Origin: Megaleporinus macrocephalus
Taxonomy: Eukaryota; Chordata; Actinopteri; Characiformes; Anostomidae
Direction of reading: 5' to 3'
DNA: 64,000 nt
Assembly: GCA_021613375.1 (NCBI GenBank)
Contig: CM038720.1
Coordinates: 4,756,462 to 4,820,461 of the forward strand
Position 1 is the stretch's first letter, and every line of letters starts with the position of its first letter. The notes under the pieces are model-generated. The model worked only from the letters and a program-made list of their open reading frames with translations, searched no databases and was not told the DNA's origin. This document shows positions 15,504 to 27,080 of the stretch, in pieces. Position numbers and translations under genes: made by a program.

Positions 15504-16269
15504 GTGGGTTTGGTCTCCAGGTCCAGGTGGGCCCGTGCAGTTTATGTGTGCCGTTTCCAGGATAATGGTTCAATCTGTCCTGCCTCTAATCAAGGTTTTG
15601 GAAAGCGGATCCTTAAGCCAATCAGCGTCTTTAATCAGCAACCTAAGTGCGAAGGTGCCGGTGGGATAAAAAAAAAAACAAACAAAAAAAAAAACAAAGG
15701 AGAGGAGAAAATCCTGCGCACTTCACTTCTCTCGCAATGAGCTTTGCAGCCACGCTAGTCTGAAGAAACGTTTGCCGGTGTCAAAAACACTTAGCGCAGA
15801 ACAGAAGCTCTTACAGTAACCGCAGACCAGGAGGGGATAATTATGTCTACTCACAGCACGGCGCATCCGAGAACCGTGATTTCCGCGCCCTTCCTTTCCG
15901 ACCAAATCAGAACGAGAGACAGGAAGTGGAAAGGAAAGGAGAATTAAAGAACAAGGCGGAGGAGACGGAGCGAGCCAGGGCGGCGGGACGGCGCGGGCGA
16001 AAGATAGAGGGGGCCTGTCTTGACTTTTAAGCCATTATCACACCACACTAAGCACAGACAAACACTCCCTCCCTCACGGCAGCACGCATGACTGCGTAAT
16101 CACAAACCCCTCGACCCTACACGCGTTCCCACTTAATTGGAAATGTCGGATCAATGCTTTCTGATTACTGGGCTTCATGAGAAGGCTTGTTTCAGCCTTA
16201 CCGCCGCACTTTCCTTTCAGGCTCCTGATGGTGGACTTAAAAAAATGGGGGTTCTTTGTTGGTACAGTG
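15504..16269. other. Low-copy, partly GC-rich intron sequence
   Basis: No gene is recognised. An A-rich run lies at about 15668-15697. 15880-16010 is purine-rich and GC-rich with several CpG. Confidence 0.4.
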
Positions 16270-17060
16270 ATGCCTCAAATTTCCATCCATTTATTATCTT
16301 CCGCTTTATTCCTCTAGTTGGGGCCACTGGGGGTGGGGGTTATCATCATTGGGCGAAGGTGGGGTACACTATGGATCCATCCATTATCTTCCGCTTTATC
16401 CTACTATTTGGTGTCACTGGGGGGCTGGGGCCAATCCCAGCATCATTGGGTGAAGGCAGGGTACACCATGGATCCATCCATCCATTAGCTTTTACTTTAT
16501 TCCACTAGTTTGTGTCAATGGGGGGGCTGGAGCCAATCCCAGCATCATCGGGTGAAGGCGGGGTATACCATGGATCCATCCATCCATTATCTTCCGCTTT
16601 ATCCTACTATTTGGTGTCACTGGGGGGGCTGGAGCCAATCCCAGCATCATCAGGTGAAGGCAGGGTACATCATGGATCCATCTATTTATTATCTTCCATT
16701 TTATTCCACTAGTTGGGGCCACTGGGGGGGCTGGAGCCAATCCCAGCATCATCGGGTAAAGGCGGGGTATACCATGGATCAGTCCATCCATTATCTTCCA
16801 CTTTATCATGCTAGTCGGGGCCACTAGGGGGGGCTGGAGCCTATCTCAGCATCATCGGACCAAGCCAGGATACACCATGGATCCATCCATCCATCCATTA
16901 TCTTCCGCTTTATCACACTAGTCTGGGCCACTGTAGTGGGCTGGAGCCAATCCCAGTGTCCTCAGGCTCGGGCAAGGTACACCATGGACAGGTCACCAGT
17001 CCATCATATGGCCAACACACACCCACGCACACACTCACACCTACGGGCACCAGAGTTACC
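16270..17060 (-). repeat. Tandem array (~102 bp) of a SINE 3' region, inverse orientation
   Basis: ATGGATCCATCCATCCATTA-type anchors occur at 16373, 16468, 16569, 16672, 16774 and 16877 (spacings 95-103). Each unit holds CTTCCGCTTTATC and GGCTGGAGCCAATCCCAGC, the reverse-sense counterpart of a fish SINE tail (compare GGGATTGGCTCCAGCCCCCC at 35218-35500). The last unit continues into ACACCATGGACAGGTCACCA and TGGCCAACACACACCCA, more of the SINE body. A SINE 3' end was therefore amplified in tandem after insertion. The reading frames here are repeat artefacts. Confidence 0.85.
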
Positions 17061-18747
17061 ATAACAGTCTGGGAAGGCTATTCAAGGTTTTGGAGTATAT
17101 CTGTGGGAAGTGTGGCCAGAGTATTTGCGAGGTCAGGCATGCTTTACACGACTCCGGCTAATGCTTCACTTGGGCTCGGAAGCTTATTTAGTGGCGCTTA
17201 GTTCTGGTACCGATGTTGCTTCCAGCGGAAGTTTGGAAGTGAAAGCTCAAGCAGAGGACATGACCTCAGCGCCCTCACTCTGTGAGTTTGTGTGGTCTAG
17301 CTCTTTGTGGCTGAGCTGTTCCAATTCCAATTCATAGTAATGGCACTTACAGTTGTCCAGAGCAGCTCTAGCAGAACAGGCTTTTCCCAAACTGAGTGAA
17401 TCCAGTTGGAGTGCCACGTTAGACTCAAACACGTCAAGTGTTTAAGTCTATCCGCCTGTTAGTGGTGGGTGTGGCAGTAACACCTGAACTGAATAACCAG
17501 GCGTCCACATACTTTTGGCCACATATCCCAGCACTGCTTTCTGATTCTTGCGAAGCTCTGAGGCCTATTCAGTCACCTCTTATCTGTATCTGTGCTACAG
17601 CGCTTGCACGCCCGCTAGAACCGGCGACTCCCTCAAGAAATTGTTCGGATCTTGTGCTGGAAACAAACATCCCAGCCTCTTCCCTAAAGCGGAGGATTCC
17701 TCGCAGGCCCCCGAGGCGTGGGCACTCTCAGCCGCCGCAGCCTCTAATCAGTTCCCGGTTCATTAAGTGAACGTAGCTGCGGCCCGGGCGGCTCGGTCCG
17801 GACTGGCGGTCCAGCGGTTAAATGGACTGGAAGGGCATCACAGAGGCTGCGACGACGCGAGGGTGAGAGATGGACGCTTATTTGTTTCGGTGCCTTTAAA
17901 CCTCTTTTGATACCCTTTGATATTCCTGGACCCCGGACCGGCCGTTCCCACGATTGAAGAGGAAAGGCGCTCGACCCGCCTCGGATAAAATGCGCTCTTG
18001 ATCTGCAGATTCTTTTTTTCTCTACTCCCCTCCCTCCCTCCCCCAGCCCCCCCAGACCTTTTCCTTTTTTTTCCGGGCTGTCGTTTTTCAGCTTGGTCGA
18101 GCACTGTTACAGCTCTGCCAAATGCCGACTTTCTTCTTCTTCTTCTTCTTCTTCGTCTTCGTCTTCTCTCCCCCCCTCCCCCCCACTGATAGATCAATAG
18201 AGGAAATGTGTCCTAGTTCCGCGGCCGTGGCAGACTGCTCCGAGCGTGGAGATGAAAGGCCCGTTCGGCTTCTAATTAAACATTATTTTTTAATATCATC
18301 ACCCTCATTTTGTGTGTTGAGGAAAATTCAAGGCACGGGGGCTCGCTTTCCGCTTTATGGCTGGCTGGATGGTGGGGGTGGAGAGGAACAGATCAAATTG
18401 ATTCCGAGTCTAATGGAGCGACCGGCCTGAATAATAACGCTCTCCGTCATCGCCGCCATCAAGCCGGAGCTTCCTCCGCGAGATAGACCCATCGCCGACT
18501 ATTAATAGAGATGCAGACGTGGGGCGGGGAGGGGGGTAAAAACAATTCCGGAGGAACGGCCCCGCAAGTCTTAAGCTCGCTTGAAAGCTTTGTCATCTCT
18601 CGGTACAATCCCATTATGTACCACATCCTTATAGCAATTGGAGACTCCAGCTTTGCGCGTGCCTCGCAGCCAAGTGCTTCACGAATTGAGATATTAACTC
18701 TGAAAATGGAAGTTTGAGAGGGAATAAGGTGCTCGCTTGGGAGTGGA
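17061..18747. other. Low-copy intron sequence, GC-rich to the right
   Basis: No gene is recognised. GCGTCCACATACTTTTGGCC at about 17500-17520 resembles the end of a fish Tc1-like element but no partner end is visible. (TTC)n with TCG variants lies at about 18130-18172. 17770-18740 is CpG-rich and contains several TAATTA-like motifs; it could include conserved regulatory DNA, which cannot be judged from one sequence. Confidence 0.4.
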
Positions 18748-20606
18748 TATTGAGGATTAATTCCTCCACTGCCTATCCTTCCCTCCCTCCCTTCCTTCCC
18801 TTCTTCCTTCTCACTCTCCTTACTCTACTCCTTACTCTACTTTCGCCTCTCACAGCCATCGTTGGCCTTCGTTTACCGTGGCTCGCTGGCCCGTCACAAC
18901 AACACCAGACGCAAATCCCGGACCCGGAAGATATTGAGGATTCATTTCTCCACTGCCTATCCTTCCCTCCCTCCTTTCCCTTCTTCTGTCTCACTCTCCT
19001 CTCACTCTACTTTTGCCTCTCGCGCCCATCATTGGCCTTCGTCTACCGTGGCTCCCTAGCCTGTCACAACAACACCAGACGCAAATCCCGGACCTGGAAA
19101 ATATTGAGGATTCATTTCTCCACTACCTATCCTTCCCTCCCTCCTTTCCCTTCTTCTGTTTCACTCTACTTTCGCCTCTCGTGCCCATCGTTGGCCTTCG
19201 TTTACCGTTGCTCGCTGGCCCGTCACAACAACACCAGGCGCAAATCCCGGACCCACTACCTATCCTTCCCTCCCTCCTTTCCCTTCTTCCGTCTCACTCT
19301 CCTCTCACTCTACTTTTGCCTCTTGCACCCATTGTTGGCTCTCGTGTACCGTGGTTCCCTAGCCTATCACAACAACACCAGATGCAAATCCAGGGCCCGG
19401 AAGATATTGAGGATTCATTCTCCACCACCTATCCTTCCCTGCCTCCTTTCCCTTCTTCGGTCTCACTCTCCTCTCACTCTACTTTCGCCTCTCGCACCCA
19501 TCGTTGGCCCTCGTCTACCGTGGATCGCCAGCCTGTCACAACAACACCAGACGCAAATCCCGGACCCGGAAGATATTGAGGATTCATTTCTCCACTGCCT
19601 ATCCTTCCCTCCCTCCTTTCCCTTCTTCTGTCTCACTCTCCTCTTACTCTACTTTCGCCTCTTGTGCCCATCGTTGACTTTCGTGTACCGTGGCTCACCG
19701 GCCCGTCACAACACCACCAGACGCAAATCCCGGACCCGGAAGATATTGAGGATTCATTTCTTCACTGCCTATTCACCTCCCCTCCCCTTCTTCGGTCTCA
19801 CTCTCCTCTCACTCTACTTTCGCCTCTCGCACCCATCGTTGGCTCTCGTGTACCGTGGCTCCCTAGCCTGTCACAACAACACCAGACGCAAATCCCGGAC
19901 CCGGCAGATATTGAGGATTCATTTCTCCACTGCCTATTCTTCCCTCCCTCCCTCCCTCCCCTTCTTCGGTCTCGTTCTCCTCTCACTCTACTTTCGCCTC
20001 TCGCTGCCATCAATGGCTCTCGTCTACAGTGGATCCCCGGCCCATCACAACAACACCAGACGCAAATCCCGGACCCAGAAGATATTGAGGATTCATTTCT
20101 CCACTGCCTACTCTTCCCTCCCTCCCTCCCTCCCCTTCTTCGGTCTCACTCTCCTCTTACTCTACTTTCGCCTCTCATGCCCATCGTTGGCCCTCGTCTA
20201 CCGTGGCTCGCTGGCCCGTCACAACAACACCAGACGCAAATCCCGGACCTGGAAGATATTGAGGATTCATTTCTCCACTGCCTATCCTTCCCTCCCTCCT
20301 TTCCCTTCTTCCGTCTCACTCTCCCCTCACTCTACTTTTGCCTCTCGCGCCCATCGTTGGCCCTCGTCTACTGTGGATCGCTGGCCCGTCACAACAACAC
20401 CAGATGCAAATCCCGGACCCGGAAGATATTGAGGATTCATTTCTCCACTGCCTGTCCTTCCCTCCCTCCCTTCCCTTCTTCCGTCTCACTCTCCTCTTAC
20501 TCTACTCCTTACTCTACTTTCGCCTCTCGCGCCCATCGTTGGCCCTCGTCTACTGTGGATCGCCGGCCCGTCACAACAACAGCAGACGCAAATCCCAGAC
20601 CCGGGA
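18748..20606 (+). repeat. ~170-bp satellite-like tandem array, about 11 units
   Basis: The anchor ATTGAGGATTCATTTCTCCA recurs at 18748 (diverged), 18933, 19103, 19406, 19574, 19744, 19910, 20088, 20258 and 20428 (mostly 168-178 bp apart; one copy near 19255 has lost the anchor). Each unit contains a pyrimidine block (CCTTCCCTCCCTCC), CTCACTCTACTTTCGCCTCT, CATCGTTGGCC, CACAACAACACCAGACGCAA and ATCCCGGACCCGGAAGATAT. A 572-codon frame (18714-20432) and overlapping long frames result from the stop-poor unit. Because the period is not a multiple of three, the frame cycles between different translations of the same DNA, which argues against coding. Confidence 0.92.
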
Positions 20607-21852
20607 GATACAAAGCACAAGGCACGCGGAGCGGAGGCAAGGAGCGAAAGGCTTGAAAGGAAAAGCCTGTCCGATGTGTCGAGATAAAGCTGCGCTAATA
20701 AAAGGCGAGGCGCTCTCGAAGGCCGCCGGCACGGGCTCGGCCTTTTCATTCCGGCAAGCGTCGGCCGGCGCCACTGCTTTTATCGCTTAGCGTGGAGGGT
20801 GCCTGCGCGGATGCACCTGAAGGAAGGCTGATTCTTCACGCCGAGCCACAGGTATATATGCGCCTCTCAGATGTTAAGAAATGGGTTTTCTCTCAGTCGC
20901 CCCACCCCACCCTCCCCCGCCACCATCGTTCGCTTGAAAAGAAACTGCATATGTCTCCGTGGCCCCGTGATATGAAAAATTCAATTTAAAAGGATGAGAG
21001 AAAGAATGGTGCGCGGCCTATTTTCCCTCTACCTCTCCGCGAGATATGAGAATGATGTTCCATTGTGAAGGGGGAAATGATGCCAATCGTGCTGCCGAGA
21101 AATTCCTTCATAATTCAATTCAATTTCCTCCAAATCCCAACGGCGAGCCGCTGTGCCAGGGAGAGACGGAGCGAGGGAGGTAGAAGGCGAGATGGAGGAG
21201 GGTGAGAGAGAGGACGAGAGCGAGAGGCTGAGTGACATGACGTGACGGGGAAAGGTGGAGTGGAGCTGGAGAGAAGTGAGAAGGACAGAGAGGTGAGACT
21301 GAGTGCTGGAACTCCGGGGTCGATGACTTGCTCTTCGCTCCTCGACCCAGGCTGATGGACGGCGGACTGAAGCACGCCACGTTGAAGGGTCGCCGTGGGG
21401 TCATCCGCCATGTGCACCGGCCGCAGAGCCCCAGTCCTGTTGCGTCCCCAGTTTCTGTGGCTCAGCCAGGAGGAATAAGCCTCCATTAGACAGCTGCTGT
21501 GTCTGATAGGACGTTGCCAGGAACTTCAGACGAACGAGCTGAACGTGTTTGGGAGAAGTTTCATTACGGGACTGACCTGGATTGCTGAAGTACATCCACC
21601 GTTTTGGCAAACTGTGTTGAGTTACTTCTGCTTTGGGCTGAAAGAAAAGCTGCTTGTCATTTTGGATTTTAGACTAAAATACTTTTGTTCTTCTTAGGTA
21701 GTACTTAGTACTTCTTCAAAACTGTGGGATCTAAGTGCTCAACAAGTGGCAATGAGGGACAGGGTTGGAGTCTAACTTCCTGTTTTAAAATGTACGGGCG
21801 TGGCTACGGTTACAGAATTCAACTCTTTGTTCTTTGATAGTGATATGAAAAG
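20607..21852. other. Low-copy intron sequence before the 25-bp array
   Basis: No gene is recognised. 20607-20790 is CpG-rich. 21505-21640 is paralogous to 24620-24775 on the other side of the minisatellite (for example TTACGGGACTGACCTG against TTACGGGAATGACCTG, and CCACCGTTTTGGCA against CCACTGTTTTGGCA). Confidence 0.5.
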
Positions 21853-24436
21853 GTGTTAGGGTTTAGTGTAAATGTAGGAGTTAGGGTTTAGTGTAAATGT
21901 AGGGTTTAGTGTTAATGTAGAGGTTAGTGTTTAGTGTAAATGTAGGAGTTAGGGTTTAGTGTAAATGTAGGGGTTAGAGTTTAGTGTAAATGTAGAGGTT
22001 AGTGTTTAGTGTAAATATAGAGGTTTAAACTAAACCCTAACCTCTATATTTAAACTAAACCCTTTTAGTTTAGAGTTTAGTGTTTAGTGTAAATGTAGGA
22101 GTTAGGGTTGAGTGTAAATGTAGGGGTTAGTGTTTAGTGTAAATGTAGTAGTTAGGGTTTAGTGAAAATGTAAGAGTTAGGGTTTAGTGTAAATGTAGAT
22201 GTTAGTGTGTAGTGTAAATGTAGGGGTTAGTGTTTAGTGTAAATGTAGGAGTTAGGGTTTAGTGTAAATGTAGGAGTTAGTGTTTAGTGTAAATGTAGGG
22301 GTTAGTGTTTAGTGTAAATGTAGGAGTTAGGGTTTAGTGTAAATGTAGGGGTTAGTGTTCAGTGTGAATGTAGGGCTTAGTGTTTAGTGTAAATGTAGGG
22401 GTTAGTGTTTAGTGTAAATGTAGGGGTTAGTGTTTAGTGTAAATGTAGGGGTTAGTGTTTAGTGTAAATGAAAGAGTTAGGGTTTAGAGTAAATGTAGAT
22501 GTTAGTGTTTAGTGTGAATGTAGGGGTTAGTGTTTAGTGTGAATGTAGGAGTTAGGGTTTAGTGTAAATGTAGGAGTTAGTGTTTAGTGTAAATGTAAGA
22601 GTTAGGGTTTAGAGTAAATGTAGATGTTAGTGTTTAGTGTGAATGTACGGGTTAGTGTTTAGTGTAAATGTAGGAGTTAGGGTTTAGTGTGAATGTAGGA
22701 GTTAGTGTTTAGTGTAAATGTAGGAGTTAGTGTTTAGTGTGAATGTAGGAGTTAGTGTTTAGTGTAAATGTAGGAGTTAGGGTTTAGTGTAAATGTAGGA
22801 GTTAGTGTTTAGTGTAAATGTAGAAGTTAGCGTTTAGTGTAAATGTAGGAGTTAGGGTTTAGTGTAAATGTAGGGGTTAGTGTTTAGTGTGAATGTAGGA
22901 GTTAGTGTTTAGTGTGAATGTAGGAGTTAGTGTTTAGTGTAAATGTAGGAGTTAGTGTTTAGTGTGAATGTAGGAGTTAGTGTTTAGTGTAAATGTACGA
23001 GTTAGGGTTTAGTGTAAATGTAGGAGTTAGTGTTTAGTATTAATGTAGGAGTTAGGGTTTAGTGTAAAGGTAGGAGTTAGGGTTTAGTGTAAATGTAGGA
23101 GTTAGTGTTTAGTGTGAATGTAGGAGTTAGTGTTTAGTGTTAATGTAGGAGTTAGTGTTTAGTGTAAATGTAGGGGTTAATGTTTAGTGTAAATGTAGGA
23201 GTTAGTGTTTGGTGTAAATGTAGGAGTTAGTGTTTAGTGTAAATGTAGGAGTTAGGGTTTAGTGTAACTGTAGGAGTTAGTGTTTAGTGTTAATGTAGGA
23301 GTTAGTGTTTAGTGTAAATGTAGGGGTTAGTGTTTAGTGTAAATGTAGGGGTTAGTGTTTAGTGTAAATGTAAGAGTTAGTGTTTAGTGTAAATGTAGGA
23401 GTTAGAGTTTAGTGTAAATGTAGGAGTTAGTGTTTAGTGCAAATGTTGGGGTTAGTGTTTAGTGTAAATGTAGGAGTTAGTGTTTAGTGTAAATGTAGGA
23501 GTTAGTGTTTAGTGTAAATGTAGGAGTTAGTGTTTAGTGTAAATGTAGGAGTTAGTGTTTAGTGTGAATGTAGGAGTTAGTGTTTAGTGTAAATGTACGA
23601 GTTAGGGTTTAGTGTAAATGTAGGAGTTAGTGTCTAGTATTAATGTAGGAGTTAGGGTTTAGTGTAAAGGTAGGAGTTAGTGTTTAGTGTGAATGTAGGA
23701 GTTAGTGTTTAGTGTTAATGTAGGAGTTAGTGTTTAGTGTAAATGTAGGGGTTAATGTTTAGTGTAAATGTAGGAGTTAGTGTTTAGTGTAAATGTAGGA
23801 GTTAGTGTTTAGTGTAAATGTAGGAGTTAGGGTTTAGTGTAACTGTAGGAGTTAGTGTTTAGTGTTAATGTAAGAGTTAGTGTTTAGTGTAAATGTAGGG
23901 GTTAGTGTTTAGTGTAAATGTAGGGGTTAGTGTTTAGTGTAAATGTAAGAGTTAGTGTTTAGTGTAAATGTAGGAGTTAGAGTTTAGTGTAAATGTAGGA
24001 GTTAGTGTTTAGTGCAAATGTTGGGGTTAGTGTTTAGTGTAAATGTAGGAGTTAGTGTTTAGTGTAAATGTAGGAGTTAGTGTTTAGTGTAAATGTAGGA
24101 GTTAGTGTTTAGTGTAAATGTAGGAGTTAGTGTTGAGTGTTAATGTAGGAGTTAGGGTTTAGTGTAAATGTAGGAGTTAGTGTTTAGTGTTTAGTGTGAA
24201 TGTAGGAGTTAGTGTTTAGTGTTAATGTAGGAGTTAGTGTTTAGTGTAAATGTAGGAGTTAGTGTTTAGTGTGAATGTAGGAGTTAGTGTTTAGTGTTAA
24301 TGTAGGAGTTAATGTTTAGTGTTAATGTAGGAGTTAATGTTTAGTGTGAATGTAGGAGTTAGTGTTTAGTGTTAATGTAGGAGTTAATGTTTAGTGTAAA
24401 TGTAGGAGTTAGTGTTTAGTGTTAATGTAGGAGTTC
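21853..24436 (+). repeat. 25-bp minisatellite (G-rich orientation), about 100 copies
   Basis: The unit is TAGGAGTTAGTGTTTAGTG followed by TAAATG (25 bp), with variants GGGTTTAG/GTGTTTAG, TAAATG/TGAATG/TTAATG and TAGGGG/TAGGAG. The period was checked at 22861, 22886 and 22911. The array contains a small internal inversion (about 22010-22075) and a 575-600 bp internal duplication. The same unit appears in opposite orientation at 35953-37199 and 38105-38895, and in this orientation at 63861-64000. Confidence 0.97.
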
Positions 24437-25739
24437 ACACTAAAGCCGGTCATAATATCAAACATAAATACTTGTAGGCTGAATATGTTTGTATTTATTG
24501 TTTATTGTTTATGGTGCAGTTTTAGCTAATGTAGTAGAAGCATCATTAAAACTACTGCAAAGGCCAATATCAGGATAATAATTAGCAAACAATTAATTGC
24601 TGCTATAGAGCTGCAGCCTAGCAGGACTCTGCCAGGAAATGGAAATGTGTCTTAATTGAATAAAAGGAAGGAGCTGAATATATTTGTATAAAGTGTGTTA
24701 CGGGAATGACCTGACCGCCTGAAGCACCAGCATATCCACTGTTTTGGCAGGCGGTGCTGAATTACTCGCTTTGAACATAAGACACACAGAGGTCTTCTCT
24801 GTTTACGAGGCTGCTTAAATGATCGTTTTTTTTTACACTCATCGTCACGGAAACGCTGCCTCACATTCACAGCTGCCTCGAGTTTGTGTATGTATTGAGT
24901 AAGTTTAGGTGTACGGAAGAGGGAAAGAGAGGCAGAGCGTTTCAGGCTCGCGTGGGGATCAGTGAGCCGGCTCTTGTGAAGGCATGTGGAGGTGCGGTGG
25001 TGGGGGGGAGGTGGGGGTGATGGGGAGAAAAAAATGAGCTGCACGAACAAATATGACAATGAAGGAGTGCGGCTCTGCGGAGACTCGGCGAGCACAGAAA
25101 TCAGAGGGAGACGGGAGCGGAAGGGATGGGATGGCGTACGGATTTGTTTTTGTTTTTCCATCCAACTTTCCACCTTCCGCGTGTTTTTTTTTTTTGTTGG
25201 ACTCCTGTTTTTTTTTCTTTCCCTTCTTTCTTTTCTTTCCTCTCTTTTTTTCCCGCGTTACGTTGCAGTAGCTGGGAGGCAAGCAGTGTGGCGGTGGAGT
25301 CTTCAAAGAGTGGAGGCTTATCAAAGAGACACAGCGAGCAGAGAGAAGAACAGGACAAGATGGGGGGGGGTCGTGGTGGTGGTGGGGAGGGAGAGGAGGA
25401 GGAGGGGGCTGCAGTGGGGAAAAGGTGGAGGAAGGAACGAGGGATGATCACAAGAGCGCGATTAGGAATGAGGGACGGCAGGAGAAGGAAAGACGTTGTC
25501 AGGCCTATTTAGCATTCGGTACATGATAATTGCATCGGTAGATGCGTCCTCGCCTCCCTCTCTCTCTTCCTCCCTCTCTTGCTCTCTCTCTCTCTCTCCC
25601 TCTCTCTTTCTCTCCCACTTGCAAACACAAACTTCCTTCCTCTTCCCTTCTTCAGTAGTATCCGTCTTTAGAAAGCAGTGACTAAAAACACCTGTTAGCA
25701 TCACTCAGTTCATTCTTCATATATATATATATATATATA
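24437..25739. other. Intron sequence between minisatellites
   Basis: 24620-24775 is a diverged copy of 21505-21640. 24980-25470 is strongly purine- or pyrimidine-biased by segment (G-rich near 24998 and 25365, T-rich near 25180-25255). Imperfect (CT)n lies at about 25553-25615 and (TA)n at about 25720-25739. No gene is recognised; overlapping frames on both strands are composition artefacts. Confidence 0.5.
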
Positions 25740-26592
25740 GGCGACATGGTGGTGTAGTGGTTAGTACGGTGGTGTAGTGGTTAGTATGGTGGTGTAGTGG
25801 TTAGTACGGTGGTGTAGTGGTTAGTACGGTGGTGTAGTGGTTAGTATGGTGGTGTAGTGGTTAGTACGGTGTAGTGGTTAGTATGGTGTTGTAGTGGTTA
25901 GTACGGTGTTGTAGTGGTTAGTATGGTGGTTTAGTGGTAAGTATGGTTGTGTAGTGGTAAGTATGGTGGTGTAGTGGTTAGTATGGTGGTGTAGTGGTTA
26001 GTATGGTTGTGTAGTGGTTAGTACGGTGTTGTAGTGGTTAGTATGGTGGTTTAGTGGTAAGTACGGTGGTGTAGTGGTAAGTATGGTGGTGTAGTGGTTA
26101 GTATGGTGGTGTAGTGGTTAGTATGGTGGTGTAGTGGTTAGTATGGTTGTGTAGTGGTTAGTATGGTGCTGTAGTGGTTAGTACGGTGTAGTGCTTAGTA
26201 CGGTGGTGTAGTGGTTAGTACGGTGGTGTAGTGGTTAGTACGGTGGTGTAGTGGTTAGTATGGTAGTGTAGTGGTTAGTACGGTGATGTAGTGGTTAGTA
26301 CGGTGGTGTAGTGGTTAGTATGGTGGTGTACTGGTTAGTACGGTGGTGTAGTGGTTAATACGGTGGTGTAGTGGTTAATACGGTGGTGTAATGGTTAATA
26401 CGGTGGTGTAGTGGTTAGTATGGTGGTGTAGTGGTTAATATGGTGGTGTGGTTAGTACGGTGGTATAGTGGTTAGTACGGTGGTGTAGTGGTTAGTATGG
26501 TGGTGTACTGGTTAGTACGGTGGTGTAGTGGTCAGCACTGTGGTGTAGTGGTTAATACGGTGGTGTAGTGGTTAATACGGTGGTGTAGTGGT
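25740..26592 (+). repeat. 20-bp minisatellite derived from a SINE/tRNA A-box, array 1
   Basis: The first unit reads GGCGACATGGTGGTGTAGTG then GTTAGTA, which is the 5' head of a V-SINE/DANA-type SINE. After it, GTGGTGTAGTGGTTAGTACG (20 bp) is repeated about 42 times with TACG/TATG/ATACG variants. TGGTGTAGTGG fits the RNA polymerase III A-box (TRGYNNARNNG). No B-box occurs in the array. It ends in the foldback element at 26590. Confidence 0.93.
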
Positions 26593-27080
26593 CCACTGAC
26601 CATATAAAAGCACTTGTAGTCCATCTGATTTTCTGTGTACTTTGTTACCCTGTTCTACGAAGGTCAGGACCCCCCACTCGTTGTGAGGTGGGTCATTCTC
26701 AGCACTGCAATGAAACTCACGTGGTGGTGGTGTGTTAGTGTGTGTGGTGATGGTATGAATAGACTGTGTCTAAACACTGTGTCTAGTAGACTACCCAGTG
26801 TCCTGTGGGCGGCGTCCTGTGGGCAGCGTCCTGTGTCCACTGATGAAGCAAGTAGTAGGAGTGTCTAATAGAGTGGACAGTTAATGGATACAGTGTTTAA
26901 ACACTCCAGGAGCACTGCTGTGTCTGATCCACTCACACCAGCACAACACACACTAACACACCACCAGCACAGCAGTGTCACTGCAGTACTGAGAATGACC
27001 CACCTCCCTAATAGTACCTAATAGCTCTGCGGGGGTCCTGACCTTTGAAGAAACAGAGTAACAAAGTATTCAAAGAAACT
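26590..27080. mobile_element. Foldback DNA element, diverged copy
   Basis: Starts CCACTGACCATATAAAAGCA and TAGTCCATCTGATTTTCTGT, and ends with GGGGTCCTGACCTTTGAAGA and ACAGAGTAACAAAGTATTCA, the inverted counterpart. The interior has paired blocks GGTGGGTCATTCTCAGCACT and AGTACTGAGAATGACCCACC. It is the same family as 39496-40079. It has no reading frame of note. Confidence 0.8.

Noticed and set aside
18714..20432. 572-codon open reading frame
   Set aside because: It lies wholly in a ~170-bp tandem repeat; other frames are also open and the phase rotates between units, so it is not treated as a gene.
25101..25512. Overlapping Lys/Phe-rich frames on both strands
   Set aside because: Caused by purine/pyrimidine-biased composition.
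25740..26592. Cluster of tRNA genes
   Set aside because: Only the A-box portion is repeated; there is no B-box, anticodon arm or acceptor stem.
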